From the NCBI RefSeq assembly GCF_001578185.1, contig NZ_CP011008.1, positions 1,392,001-1,456,000 on the forward strand: a stretch of DNA of 64,000 bases, in the 5' to 3' direction. The DNA is from Peribacillus simplex (GTDB lineage: Bacteria > Bacillota > Bacilli > Bacillales > DSM-1321). Below, in pieces: positions 35,234 through 44,108 of this stretch. Position numbers and translations under genes: made by a program. Position 1 is the first letter of the stretch. The number at the start of each line of letters is the position of its first letter. The notes beneath the pieces are model-generated. The model was not told the DNA's origin and did not search any database. It saw only the letters and a program-made list of their open reading frames with translations.

Positions 35234-35376
35234 TGGAAAAAGAAAAACGGAACTCCCAGGAAAAGGTGGGGGAACATGTACGAACTGAATTTGGAATCGA
35301 ATTCAGTGGCGATATGAACGCAACCAAAATTTATGAAATATTAGCAAAAGAAAATAAAAAACGTGATAATAAATAA
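35233..35376 (+). CDS. 47-aa microprotein, coupled to the previous one
   Basis: MEKEKRNSQEKVGEHVRTEF then GIEFSGDMNATKIYEILAKE. The TEFGIEFSGD piece resembles the [10 protein letters not shown] site of alpha/beta SASPs, but the rest of that family is missing. It overlaps the preceding stop by one base and is followed at once by a terminator, so the pair is a real bicistronic unit. I do not know its family; a minor spore protein is a reasonable guess. Confidence 0.55.
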   Translation: MEKEKRNSQEKVGEHVRTEFGIEFSGDMNATKIYEILAKENKKRDNK

Positions 35377-35384
35377 ATAAATAA

Positions 35385-35409
35385 GGACGGACCCATTCTG
35401 GGTCCGCCC
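35385..35409. terminator. Bidirectional terminator
   Basis: Stem GG-CGGACCCA / TGGGTCCG-CC with one A/C mismatch and a 3-base loop, between convergent units. Confidence 0.8.
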
Positions 35410-35416
35410 TTAATCT

Positions 35417-37177
35417 TTAAAAAATGGCATTTCTAGATTTTGGGAGCGAGAAAATGTTTGATCCCTTTCCACTCGGATCAAAATAGGCAAGCATGATCGA
35501 TGGTTTCTCGACGATTGTACCCTCTGCTAGATACGTTTCCAAATCAAAGGGTAGTGCCTCGAGCAAGGTGTGTTTGTGTATTTCTTTTTCATTAAGTGCC
35601 AAGGCTGTGAAAGACGAACCAAGCTGTTCAGGCTTATTCAGAATATCTTCATATATTACTTTCCGTCCGTTTTTATCCAGGGAAGCTTCCCACCAAGGTT
35701 TACGTGGTTTGTATTTTTGGTTCATGAAATAATCCAATTTCATGAGTCCGATAATGTTATTCAGTTCAGCAGATTCCCGGGAAGCCAAAAACTGCTGTAA
35801 GCGTCTGAACAAGTCTTCAAGCTGGTGTCCGATTCGTGACCAGCCTTGTTCATCCCAAAAGGTACCGAAATCCTGAAAAAAGTCGAATGGTGATTGAAAT
35901 ACCGTTTTGACAAGGTATTCCGTGGTGTGATCCATTCTATGATCATTCCAGTATTTTTCAAGGACATCTTCAACTTGTTTAATGCGGACAATGTCATCGA
36001 AGCTTAAAACATTATTTCCTAGGATTTCATAGGGAGCATGATCACTGTAAATATATTGGTGTTCATTGGCACGTATCCGTAAACCCGTACCACGGAGCAT
36101 CTTTAAGAAGCCAAGCTGCATCTCTTCGGGTCTCAGCTCAAAAACATCATTGAAAGTCTTTTTGAAAGAATGATAATCTTCTTCAGGTAAACCGGCAATC
36201 AGGTCTAAATGCTGATCAATTTTCTGCCCATCTTTTACCATAGTTACGGTCCTGGTCAGTTTTTCGAAATTCTGCCTTCTCATAACTAGATCATTTGTAT
36301 GGTCATTCGTCGATTGTACCCCTATTTCAAAGCGGAACAATCCTGCAGGGGCATTATCGTTCAAGAACTGGATAACTTCCGGACGCATGATGTCCGCAGT
36401 GATTTCGAACTGGAAAACCACACCGGGAAGATGCTCATCGATTAAGAATTGAAACATTTCCATGGCATAGCTTCGGCTGATATTGAAGGTTCGGTCAACG
36501 AACTTAATGGTCTTTGCACCATTAGCCATAAGGTACCTGATATCTTCTTTAATCTTTTCACGATCAAAATATCTGACACCCACTTCAATCGATGACAGGC
36601 AAAATTGGCAGCTGAACGGGCATCCTCGGCTAGTTTCGATATAGGTGACACGTTTAGATAGATCGCCACGGTCTTCCTCCAAACGATAAGGAGAAGGGAG
36701 CGATTTCAAATCAACCTTGCCGTTTTGAGGCTGGATGATTTTTTTTCCATCCAGTCGATACGCAATGCCTCCGACCTTCTTATAGTCATTCGAACCTTCA
36801 ATTTCAGATAAAAGGGACTTGAAGGTGACCTCACCTTCGCCAATTACGATGAAATCAGCCCCGGGAATCTGATCAAGCCATTCTCCAACATCATATGTGA
36901 CTTCAGGTCCTCCGAGAATGATGACCAATTCTGGATTGATTTTCTTCAGCATGGCTACTACTTTTATTGTTTCCTCGATGTTCCAAATATAGCAGCTGAA
37001 TCCTATGACATCCGGTTTTTTGGAATGAAGGTCACCAACTATGTTCATAATCGGATCTTTTATCGTATATTCTGCTAGATGTACATTATAATCTGGCTGG
37101 GCATAAGCCTTTAAATAGCGGATGGATAGCGATGTATGGATATATTTTGCATTAAGAGTACTGATTATTATATTCAT
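35417..37177 (-). CDS. B12-binding-domain radical SAM enzyme (DUF4080 type)
   Basis: 586-residue enzyme. An N-terminal cobalamin-binding-like Rossmann domain (ISTLNAKYIHTSLSIRYLKA, GFSCYIWN, ILGGPEVTYD) precedes the radical SAM core with the cluster motif SRGCPFSCQFCLSS (CxxxCxxC) and the following SPASM-free barrel (KFVDRTFN, FRFEIGVQST). The C-terminal 200 residues fit DUF4080. The start is the ATG at 37177 (MNIIISTLNAKYIHTS); the longer frame lacks conserved sequence. AAAGGAG lies 27 bases upstream, separated by a small hairpin. Reaction unknown; methyl transfer or ring rearrangement is typical of the class. Confidence 0.88.
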   Translation of the reverse strand: MNIIISTLNAKYIHTSLSIRYLKAYAQPDYNVHLAEYTIKDPIMNIVGDLHSKKPDVIGFSCYIWNIEETIKVVAMLKKINPELVIILGGPEVTYDVGEWLDQIPGADFIVIGEGEVTFKSLLSEIEGSNDYKKVGGIAYRLDGKKIIQPQNGKVDLKSLPSPYRLEEDRGDLSKRVTYIETSRGCPFSCQFCLSSIEVGVRYFDREKIKEDIRYLMANGAKTIKFVDRTFNISRSYAMEMFQFLIDEHLPGVVFQFEITADIMRPEVIQFLNDNAPAGLFRFEIGVQSTNDHTNDLVMRRQNFEKLTRTVTMVKDGQKIDQHLDLIAGLPEEDYHSFKKTFNDVFELRPEEMQLGFLKMLRGTGLRIRANEHQYIYSDHAPYEILGNNVLSFDDIVRIKQVEDVLEKYWNDHRMDHTTEYLVKTVFQSPFDFFQDFGTFWDEQGWSRIGHQLEDLFRRLQQFLASRESAELNNIIGLMKLDYFMNQKYKPRKPWWEASLDKNGRKVIYEDILNKPEQLGSSFTALALNEKEIHKHTLLEALPFDLETYLAEGTIVEKPSIMLAYFDPSGKGSNIFSLPKSRNAIF

Positions 37178-37343
37178 GTTAAAGGGCGTAAAAGAAACGC
37201 CTGGCTCCTTTCGTGTACATATCTTTTTAAGCCAACAAGCACTAACGAGTAATTTTACCATAGTGCGCTCCATTTGAAAAATGAGTTATTGAATGAACGG
37301 AAATCTTTCAGCTTTAAAGCCGAACTGGAATTACTTTTTGAAA

Positions 37344-37378
37344 AAAACGGATAAAGCAGAAAATGCTTTATCCGTTTT
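37344..37378. terminator. Terminator between ykrP-like gene and radical SAM gene
   Basis: A 15-bp perfect stem AAAACGGATAAAGCA / TGCTTTATCCGTTTT with GAAAA loop. It ends the minus-strand acyltransferase gene. Confidence 0.85.
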
Positions 37379-37380
37379 AT

Positions 37381-38406
37381 TTAAAATGCTTGTTTTATAT
37401 ATTCTTTCGTTTTAGTCATGAATCGTTTTGTTTTGGTCGCCTTCAATTCGATGATCGGCTGTGCCATTGTGGCAATCATTTCACTTGATAATAACACGGT
37501 AATCAAGAAGGATAGACCGGCAAGCATGATAAAGCTCTCTGTATTGCTGAAGTAGTCATGTATAGTGCTTTCACGGAAGAAGCGAATGAAAAATCCGTGC
37601 AGCAGATATACATAAAGGGTTTGTTTACCCCAATCCGTAAAGAAATATTGTCCGCGTGGGATGAATGAAAGGAAGCTGAACACTGAAATTACGCTCAATC
37701 CATAAAATCCTAGGCGTTTAAACATGGATATGATTGTCGCATCTTCAAGCTCGGTATATGGTTTCGAACCGAGGAGCCATTTATAATTGACATCGGCATT
37801 TAAATAAAAACCGATAAAAATCACTAACATGACACTAAGTGAAGCCAAACGAACCTTGGGTGTGAACAGTTTCTTTAAGTGTTCCTTGCTTAAATGGTAC
37901 CCGATCAAAAACATCGGGAAAAAAACGAATGTCCTCGAGAGACTAAGGTAATTGGAGACATTGTCAATATACCCAATCAATAAAGCGATTAAAATGGATA
38001 AACCTATGCCTACTGATGGCTTTAGCTTTGAAAAACCAAGCAGCATGATGTTCCAGCAGAATAAACTGATCAAGAACCAAAGCGACCATTGGGGATCAAG
38101 CAAGTCAACAGTGATTGCAGAACGTTCATATAAAAAATAATAGTAAACGGTATATATCAATTGGAAAATGATGTAGGGTAAAATTAGTTTTTTTGTAATT
38201 TTGGCTAAATACCCTTTTTGATAAAAACCTTTCGCAAAAAAACCTGAAACTAGAATAAAGGCCGGCATGTGAAAGGAATAAATGGTTTTATATAAAGCGT
38301 AAATCGTTTCACTATCATGTATATACGTATTCAGCAAATGTCCAAAGACGACAAAAGCCATGAGAATGAATTTGGCGTTATCAAAGAAAAAATCACGTTG
38401 TTTCAT
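37381..38406 (-). CDS. ykrP: Acyltransferase 3-family membrane protein (YkrP-like)
   Basis: Integral membrane protein of 341 residues with ten or so helices. The first conserved His is in VVFGHLLNTYIH, and the core PAFILVSGFFAKGFYQKG and PQWSLWFLISLFCWN are usual for acyltransferase-3 proteins, which acylate cell-surface polysaccharides or other exported molecules. The ATG has GGAGG upstream. Divergent from kinE, as ykrP is in B. subtilis. The acceptor is unknown. Confidence 0.82.
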   Translation of the reverse strand: MKQRDFFFDNAKFILMAFVVFGHLLNTYIHDSETIYALYKTIYSFHMPAFILVSGFFAKGFYQKGYLAKITKKLILPYIIFQLIYTVYYYFLYERSAITVDLLDPQWSLWFLISLFCWNIMLLGFSKLKPSVGIGLSILIALLIGYIDNVSNYLSLSRTFVFFPMFLIGYHLSKEHLKKLFTPKVRLASLSVMLVIFIGFYLNADVNYKWLLGSKPYTELEDATIISMFKRLGFYGLSVISVFSFLSFIPRGQYFFTDWGKQTLYVYLLHGFFIRFFRESTIHDYFSNTESFIMLAGLSFLITVLLSSEMIATMAQPIIELKATKTKRFMTKTKEYIKQAF

Positions 38407-38676
38407 TGTTGCCTCCTAAATTTTTAAGGTAGCTAGAGAGCATTGTTATTTCTTATACCCTAAATACATTGATCTAAATCAATATTTATAAAATTAATAA
38501 AAATAATATTAAATTAAGCTTAACGCTAAGTTTTAAGTGATTCAACATACTATTATTTGACATAAAGGATAATTTAGGTTTTCGATGAATGCACGGATTT
38601 TCGATAATACCGAGGAAAATCAAGATGGGTGTCGAATAAAGTTTGATAAGTATGGGTTTTGAAAAGGGGTGTCAAT

Positions 38677-40836
38677 ATGAATATCGGTTATGGGAATGAA
38701 ACGGAAAATAAACAGGAAATTATAAAATTGAATAAACAGGTCGAAGGTTTTTTGAACATTTTCAATTCAATGCCAGAGCCTTATATTAGGGTTGATGAGG
38801 AACTAAGGCTCACTTATGTAAATGATGCCGCTTGTGCACTGCTGGAAACATCGAAAAATCAGCTGTTGTCCATGAAGATAACTGATTTTCTCGAGGCTAG
38901 CCCTTTAAATAATCAGGAAGAGTCCGGTACTCCAAAAAAGCCGAGTGAAAGTGAAAGACAGATGATCCAGCTCCATACCGGTGCCCTAAAGCATATAGAG
39001 TTTATACCAATAGGGGCTCCTTCCGAAGGACAGCAATTTTATCGTTTAGGGGATGTGACATTGGATCTTTCATCATCCCGGGAAACAAGAATGTCAAGGC
39101 AGATGTTTTTGGACCTTTTTGATACGGCCGTAGAAAGCATCGTCCTATTCGATGGTTCAGGAATAATCATGGAAGTGAACCATGCTTTTATCAATGTCAT
39201 GGGCATCCCGAAAAAAGAGATTGTCGGCAAGAATATGAGGGACCTCATTTCCCCTGATTATAAGGCATATTGGGACGAGAGCATAAAAAGAGCATTTGTT
39301 GAGTCGAACTTCAAAGGAGAGGTGGAGATAATGATCGGGGTTGAGCGGCATCATTTTGCTTTTTCTATCAGCTCAGCGGTAGGAAATGAATTATACATGT
39401 CGGTGCTTCGAAGAATTACAGAATCAAATTTAATAGAAAAGAAGTTAGAGACGAGCGAACGGATTTTTGCGGAATTATTCGACCAGTCCATGGATGCGAT
39501 CATATTCTGGAATGATGACGGAATCATTTTTCGAGTCAATCAATCAGCATGTAAGATATTTGAATCAAGCAGAGAGGAATTGATAGGCAGTTATATCTGG
39601 AAATACGTATACAGCAACAAACATCATTTTGAGCAGATAATGGAAACGTTTGAAAGGGACACCCAAGTGAGGGGGGAACTGATTTATAAAATGCCGAATC
39701 ACCAAATAAAATTACTTGAATTGACTGCCAAAAAACATGAGGGTGATGGGTATAACGTAACGATATTTCGAAATGTCAGTGAACGCTGGCTGATTGAGAA
39801 GGAATTAAGGGATAGTGAGAAGAAATTCAGGAAGATTTTTGAGGGGACATTAGACGGCTTGATTTTATGGAACCATGAAGGGTTCACGGATATTAATGAA
39901 GCGGGTCAGGAAATATTGGAAATATCGAAACGTAAACTGCTTTCTTTATCTGTAAAGGGATTCATCGAGAAAATCCCTGGAAATGTTCCTGCCTTGAACG
40001 CACATATTGATAATGTTTACAAGCATGAGGTCTACTCATCCATCATTCCGATAACATTCGAAGACGGAACAATTAAGCATATTGAATTTTTAACGAGAAA
40101 GAATTTATATTCGAACTTGAATCTAAGTATTTTCCGTGATGTGAGTAAAAATCTCGAAATGCAGGAACAGATCCGGAAATCAGATACTTTGAATGTCGTT
40201 GGTGAATTGGCTGCAGGGATTGCCCACGAAATCAGGAATCCAATGACTGCTTTAAAAGGGTTTATCCAGTTGCTTGAGGATGGTGTTAAGGGAGATTTCT
40301 CCACATATTTTCATGTGATTACATCTGAAATTAAGCGAATCGAAACCATTATCACGGAATTTTTGGTACTGGCAAAGCCACAGGCGCTAAAAGTTTTTAA
40401 ACAGGATGTCCATACCATTTTGAGAGAGACGCTAGAATTACTGGCCGCTCAGGCATTGTTGGAAAATATTCAATTCGAGACAGATTTCGAAGAAGATGAG
40501 TTTAAGGTTTTATGTGAAGCGAACCAGTTAAAGCAAGTGTTCATTAACATAATCAAAAATGCATTGGAAGTCATGCCGGATGGCGGATCTGTACGAATTA
40601 AAACAACCCGATATTCAGAGAAATATATTTGTATTTCTATTACCGATCAAGGCATGGGGATCTCAACGGAAAAGCTAAAAAAATTAGGTGAACCTTTTTA
40701 TACGACGAAAGATAGGGGAACTGGGCTGGGGCTCATGGTCAGCTATAAAATCATTGAAGAGCACAAGGGCTTTATAGAAGTGGAAAGCGAAGTAGATATA
40801 GGGACGAGCTTTCATATATATTTGCCATTCGAGTGA
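38677..40836 (+). CDS. kinE: Sporulation sensor kinase with multiple PAS domains (KinE-like)
   Basis: Soluble histidine kinase of 719 residues with no membrane helix. At least three PAS modules follow one another: about residues 25-125 (MPEPYIRVDEELRLTYVNDA), 145-255 (FDGSGIIMEVNHAFINVMGI), 265-380 (FWNDDGIIFRVNQSACKIFE) and a fourth at 385-500. Then come HisKA (AAGIAHEIRNPMTALKGF, His517) and HATPase (NIIKNALEVM, DQGMGI, GTGLGLMV). The ATG at 38677 follows AAGGGGTG. KinE of B. subtilis has similar length and the same neighbour. It should feed phosphate to Spo0F; no regulator is adjacent. Confidence 0.88.
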   Translation: MNIGYGNETENKQEIIKLNKQVEGFLNIFNSMPEPYIRVDEELRLTYVNDAACALLETSKNQLLSMKITDFLEASPLNNQEESGTPKKPSESERQMIQLHTGALKHIEFIPIGAPSEGQQFYRLGDVTLDLSSSRETRMSRQMFLDLFDTAVESIVLFDGSGIIMEVNHAFINVMGIPKKEIVGKNMRDLISPDYKAYWDESIKRAFVESNFKGEVEIMIGVERHHFAFSISSAVGNELYMSVLRRITESNLIEKKLETSERIFAELFDQSMDAIIFWNDDGIIFRVNQSACKIFESSREELIGSYIWKYVYSNKHHFEQIMETFERDTQVRGELIYKMPNHQIKLLELTAKKHEGDGYNVTIFRNVSERWLIEKELRDSEKKFRKIFEGTLDGLILWNHEGFTDINEAGQEILEISKRKLLSLSVKGFIEKIPGNVPALNAHIDNVYKHEVYSSIIPITFEDGTIKHIEFLTRKNLYSNLNLSIFRDVSKNLEMQEQIRKSDTLNVVGELAAGIAHEIRNPMTALKGFIQLLEDGVKGDFSTYFHVITSEIKRIETIITEFLVLAKPQALKVFKQDVHTILRETLELLAAQALLENIQFETDFEEDEFKVLCEANQLKQVFINIIKNALEVMPDGGSVRIKTTRYSEKYICISITDQGMGISTEKLKKLGEPFYTTKDRGTGLGLMVSYKIIEEHKGFIEVESEVDIGTSFHIYLPFE

Positions 40837-41324
40837 GAGGTGGAAATGTTCTAGACCTTTGCCCAGTAACCAGAAAAGTATGGAAAATCCTAATAGTATA
40901 TGGGGGTCCTTATTCAATGGATTCCTTTTTTTAGTTTCCGTTTTCCATCATTATTATCTTGGAATCACGACTGAGGTTGTACCTGTCCAAAAAATATTGG
41001 GCTCACATTAAAGGGACTATCATTTTTGATAAATTTGTCCGGTTTGATATTGAGTTAAACTGCTGAATTATTTAAGAGGAAACGGACAGTGAAAAATCAA
41101 ATGGGAGAACTTTCGAATCGATGTTCGGAGCTGGCTTCATATCAAATCCTCCTAATCATTATAAGAGGAATATGGGTTAGATATTTCCGTCATATCCTGT
41201 CTGCTGGTGGGTCAAGCTTTATCGCAATTTAAGAAGTTTTGTCTTTTTTTGCGAATCTATTTACATATAAGGCATATTTTGTAATACTTCTTTATTATGA
41301 TGTAACTTTAAAAGGGCAGGAGTA
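40837..41324. other. Interval between kinE and the Spo0E-like gene
   Basis: About 490 bases. One frame, GTG 41089 to TAA 41232 (47 codons, GAGGAAAC upstream), is a possible small ORF (MKNQMGELSNRCSELASYQI and on), but it resembles nothing I know. A promoter-like TTTACA-16-TAATAC lies at about 41260-41290, just before the Spo0E-like gene. Confidence 0.3.
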
Positions 41325-41579
41325 GTGAATGCAGTTATGAATTCTAGGTGTGCAACGGAAATTTGTTCTGAGATTCAAATGAAGCGTTGGGAAATGATGG
41401 AGCTGGCAAAAATGTATGGAATAGGTCATGAGTTTACCCTTCGCCAAAGCGAGCAACTTGATAAACTTATAAATGAGTATTTGATCCTTCAACATCATTC
41501 GTCAGTGGAAGTGAGAAATAAGCGCGAAGATATGGTTGTTATTGTACAGAAGCCCTTTAATGATGATATTACAATTTAA
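41325..41579 (+). CDS. Spo0E-like aspartyl-phosphate phosphatase
   Basis: Short two-helix protein of 84 residues (GTG start at 41325, with AAAGGGCAGGAG just before). The family motif S-x-x-L-D is present in RQSEQLDKLINEYLILQ, with the upstream helix EIQMKRWEMMELAKMYGIGH. Members remove phosphate from Spo0A~P and delay sporulation. Its position 490 bases after KinE puts a kinase and a phosphatase of the same phosphorelay side by side. The ATG at 41337 is an alternative start. Confidence 0.85.
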   Translation: MNAVMNSRCATEICSEIQMKRWEMMELAKMYGIGHEFTLRQSEQLDKLINEYLILQHHSSVEVRNKREDMVVIVQKPFNDDITI

Positions 41580-41908
41580 ATGGAACTGAGAATGCACCAT
41601 GTCTTCTTAAATTGGCGGTTTTGGAGATAATCACCTTTAGGGCTAATGATCAGGTGACCGTTTTCTGATGGAAATGAACTTTACAATCATTTCATAAATA
41701 ATGTCAAGAAAGACTCATATAAAGGACAATCATTTTCTTTTGAAATTCCTATGGGTATGAGGCATACATTGAGGGGAGGCCACCAGAAGGTGTCCTTTCT
41801 AACATCGGGAGTAGTTTAGAAGTCGAATTTAACTGAGTGGATAACACTGATAAATAAAAACTAAAGGCTGACCCAAATAATGGAGCCAGCCATTGTCAGG
41901 TCCGGAAA
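41580..41908. other. Interval with a possible gene remnant and a terminator
   Basis: From about 41672 a plus-strand frame without a start reads GNELYNHFINNVKKDSYKGQ, SFSFEIPMGMRHTLRGGHQK and ends at TAG 41819; it looks coding but is unknown to me. At about 41868-41895 the imperfect stem GGCTGACCC / GGAGCCAGCC probably terminates the minus-strand ZIP gene. Confidence 0.35.
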
Positions 41909-42640
41909 TCACAAAATTTCCAATAATATTACCATGAACAAAAGACCAACAATGAAGGAATAGGTTGAGGTGCGTTCATTACCATCCCCATGGCTTTCAG
42001 GAATCAACTCCTTATAAACGATGAAAAGCATGGCTCCGGCGGCGAAAGCTAGGCCGTAAGGAACCAGGAACCCAATGTAAGAGGTTAAATAATAACCCAA
42101 TAAGCCCGTAATTATTTCGATGGTACCAGTTAAGGTTGCTATCAGGAATGCAGTGAATTTACCGATTTTTTGATTAATTAAAAACAAAGCGACTAGTAAA
42201 CCTTCCGGAGCATTTTGCAGGCCGATGGCAAAGGCGATCAAGTTACCTGTATCAGCTGAATCAGAGGCGTAACTGACACCAACAGAAAGGCCCTCAGGAA
42301 TATTATGCAGTGTAATGGCAGTGATGATAAGCAAAGCCTTTTCATCAAACTGAATACCACTTTTCGTATGGCTGAGATCGATATGCGGAATGTTTTTCTC
42401 CATGATCGTCAATGTCATTACCCCGAGAAAAACCCCAATGACAAGCTGTATATACCCTCCGGTGGCTATAGACTCCGGGATCAGGCTCAATAACGAAGCA
42501 GCCATCATAATACCAGCGGTAAATGCCAGAAGCGTGTCTCTGAATCGATGTGTGATTGAATCTTGAATGAACAAGATCGGTAACGCACCGAACCCTGTAG
42601 ACATGGCAGATAGGATGCTGCCTAATAGAACTCCACTCAT
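41909..42640 (-). CDS. ZIP-family divalent metal transporter
   Basis: Membrane protein of 243 residues, eight helices, importing Zn2+, Fe2+ or Mn2+. The two metal-site helices are clear: TLHNIPEGLSVGV and GLQNAPEGLLVAL, both with the HN(I/A)PEG pattern or its variant (here the second has QNAPEG). The start is the ATG at 42640, which has AAAGGAG 6 bases upstream; an ATG at 42664 would put the ribosome site inside the gene. The loop between helices 3 and 4 holds several His/Asp residues. Which metal is unknown. Confidence 0.88.
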   Translation of the reverse strand: MSGVLLGSILSAMSTGFGALPILFIQDSITHRFRDTLLAFTAGIMMAASLLSLIPESIATGGYIQLVIGVFLGVMTLTIMEKNIPHIDLSHTKSGIQFDEKALLIITAITLHNIPEGLSVGVSYASDSADTGNLIAFAIGLQNAPEGLLVALFLINQKIGKFTAFLIATLTGTIEIITGLLGYYLTSYIGFLVPYGLAFAAGAMLFIVYKELIPESHGDGNERTSTYSFIVGLLFMVILLEIL

Positions 42641-42766
42641 GAATTTCTCCTTTGTATGGTCCATATCAACTTATTTATCAACTTAAACAATACTTCATTG
42701 TATGGGATGGTAAAAAAATATGTTCCAGGAAACACCCATTTTGCAGTCATGCATGAATGATCTGTA

Positions 42767-43990
42767 TCATTCTTCTGCATACCATTTTTTCAATGTTAGA
42801 TCAGTCGGCAGCAATACGCTGATGATCCCCAGCAATGGCAGGAATCCCACTAGCTTAATCATGGATTCGATCCCGATTATATCAGCAATGGCACCCAGTG
42901 AAACGGATCCAATGGCTCCCATTCCAAAGGCTAACCCTACAGTCAAGCCGGCCATTGTTCCGACTTTTCCCGGGACCAATTCCTGTGCGTATATTACTGT
43001 GACAGAAAAACTGCTCATTATAATGAAGCCTGCCATCAATAATAGGATAAAAGCGGCTGTAGGTGGTACGAAAGGTAAAAGTGCGGTTAAGGGCATACTG
43101 GCAGCGAACGAAAAGAGAATCACATTTTTGCGGCCGTATCTATCCGCAAGCGGACCACCGAAAAACGTACCTACAGCTCCAGCGGCTAAAAAGGCAAATA
43201 GGAAAATCTGAGCGGATTTTATCGTAAATGAATGCTGCTCGATTAAATAAAAACTATAAAAGTTCGTCATGCATGATACATACCAGGAACGGGCAAATAT
43301 AATGAATAAAATTAATACCAAGGCTTTGGCCACTTTATGGGACCGCTCTTTATTGATTACTTTTGCCGCAACCTTTTTAGGCTGGAAATGAACTAATTTT
43401 TGAGAATACCACTTGGCAATATACAGCAATAGGATAACGGCCGTTAAGGCAACTAGGCCAAACCAGAGTGCACCTTTTTGACCAAATGGAACAAGCACGA
43501 TGGCTGTGATGAGTGGGGCAAGGGCCTGCCCGCTATTCCCGCCTACCTGATAAATTGATTGTGCCAGGCCTCTTTTGGGGCCGCCTGCCATGTAGGCAAC
43601 CCTAGAGCCTTCCGGATGGAAAATGGCTGATCCAAAGCCCATCAAGATGACTGCACCAAGGATTATGGTATAGTTTGGGGCAATTGCAAGAATGATGACC
43701 CCAATTAATGTACTGGTCAATCCAATGGGCAATGCATAAGGAAGGGGCTTTTTATCCGTATAGAACCCAACTGCGGGTTGCAGAAGGGATGAGACGATAT
43801 TCAGGCAGAATGCAATCATCCCCAGCTGAGTATACGTTAGAGACATTGATTTCTCGAGGATTGGGAACATGGCCGGTACAACGGCTTGAAGAGAATCATT
43901 CATTAAATGGCATATGCCTATGATGATCATGATTTTCAGAGTCATATCTTGTTTTTGGGGTTTTGCTTTAATGGCAGCGATGCGTCCCAT
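42767..43990 (-). CDS. MFS transporter, fosmidomycin-resistance (Fsr)-like
   Basis: Drug-efflux-type permease of 407 residues with 12 helices. Start with ICHLMNDSLQAVVPAMFPIL, then PAVGFYTDKKPLPYALPIG and GFGSAIFHPEGSRVAYMAGG, which are signatures of the Fsr group. I use the ATG at 43990 (AAGGAA 8 bases upstream). B. subtilis has no gene at this exact place that I recall. Substrate unknown; Fsr exports fosmidomycin in E. coli. The next gene in the same direction upstream is kinD. Confidence 0.85.
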   Translation of the reverse strand: MGRIAAIKAKPQKQDMTLKIMIIIGICHLMNDSLQAVVPAMFPILEKSMSLTYTQLGMIAFCLNIVSSLLQPAVGFYTDKKPLPYALPIGLTSTLIGVIILAIAPNYTIILGAVILMGFGSAIFHPEGSRVAYMAGGPKRGLAQSIYQVGGNSGQALAPLITAIVLVPFGQKGALWFGLVALTAVILLLYIAKWYSQKLVHFQPKKVAAKVINKERSHKVAKALVLILFIIFARSWYVSCMTNFYSFYLIEQHSFTIKSAQIFLFAFLAAGAVGTFFGGPLADRYGRKNVILFSFAASMPLTALLPFVPPTAAFILLLMAGFIIMSSFSVTVIYAQELVPGKVGTMAGLTVGLAFGMGAIGSVSLGAIADIIGIESMIKLVGFLPLLGIISVLLPTDLTLKKWYAEE

Positions 43991-44108
43991 ATGTATATTT
44001 CCTTCTTCCTGATTAAGAATTTTACCCATTCCATAATTAAAATAGATTCGATAAGGTAGGTATGCATGACACCTTTAAAAAAATCGGAATCGTTAGTCCT
44101 GGCTTCAT

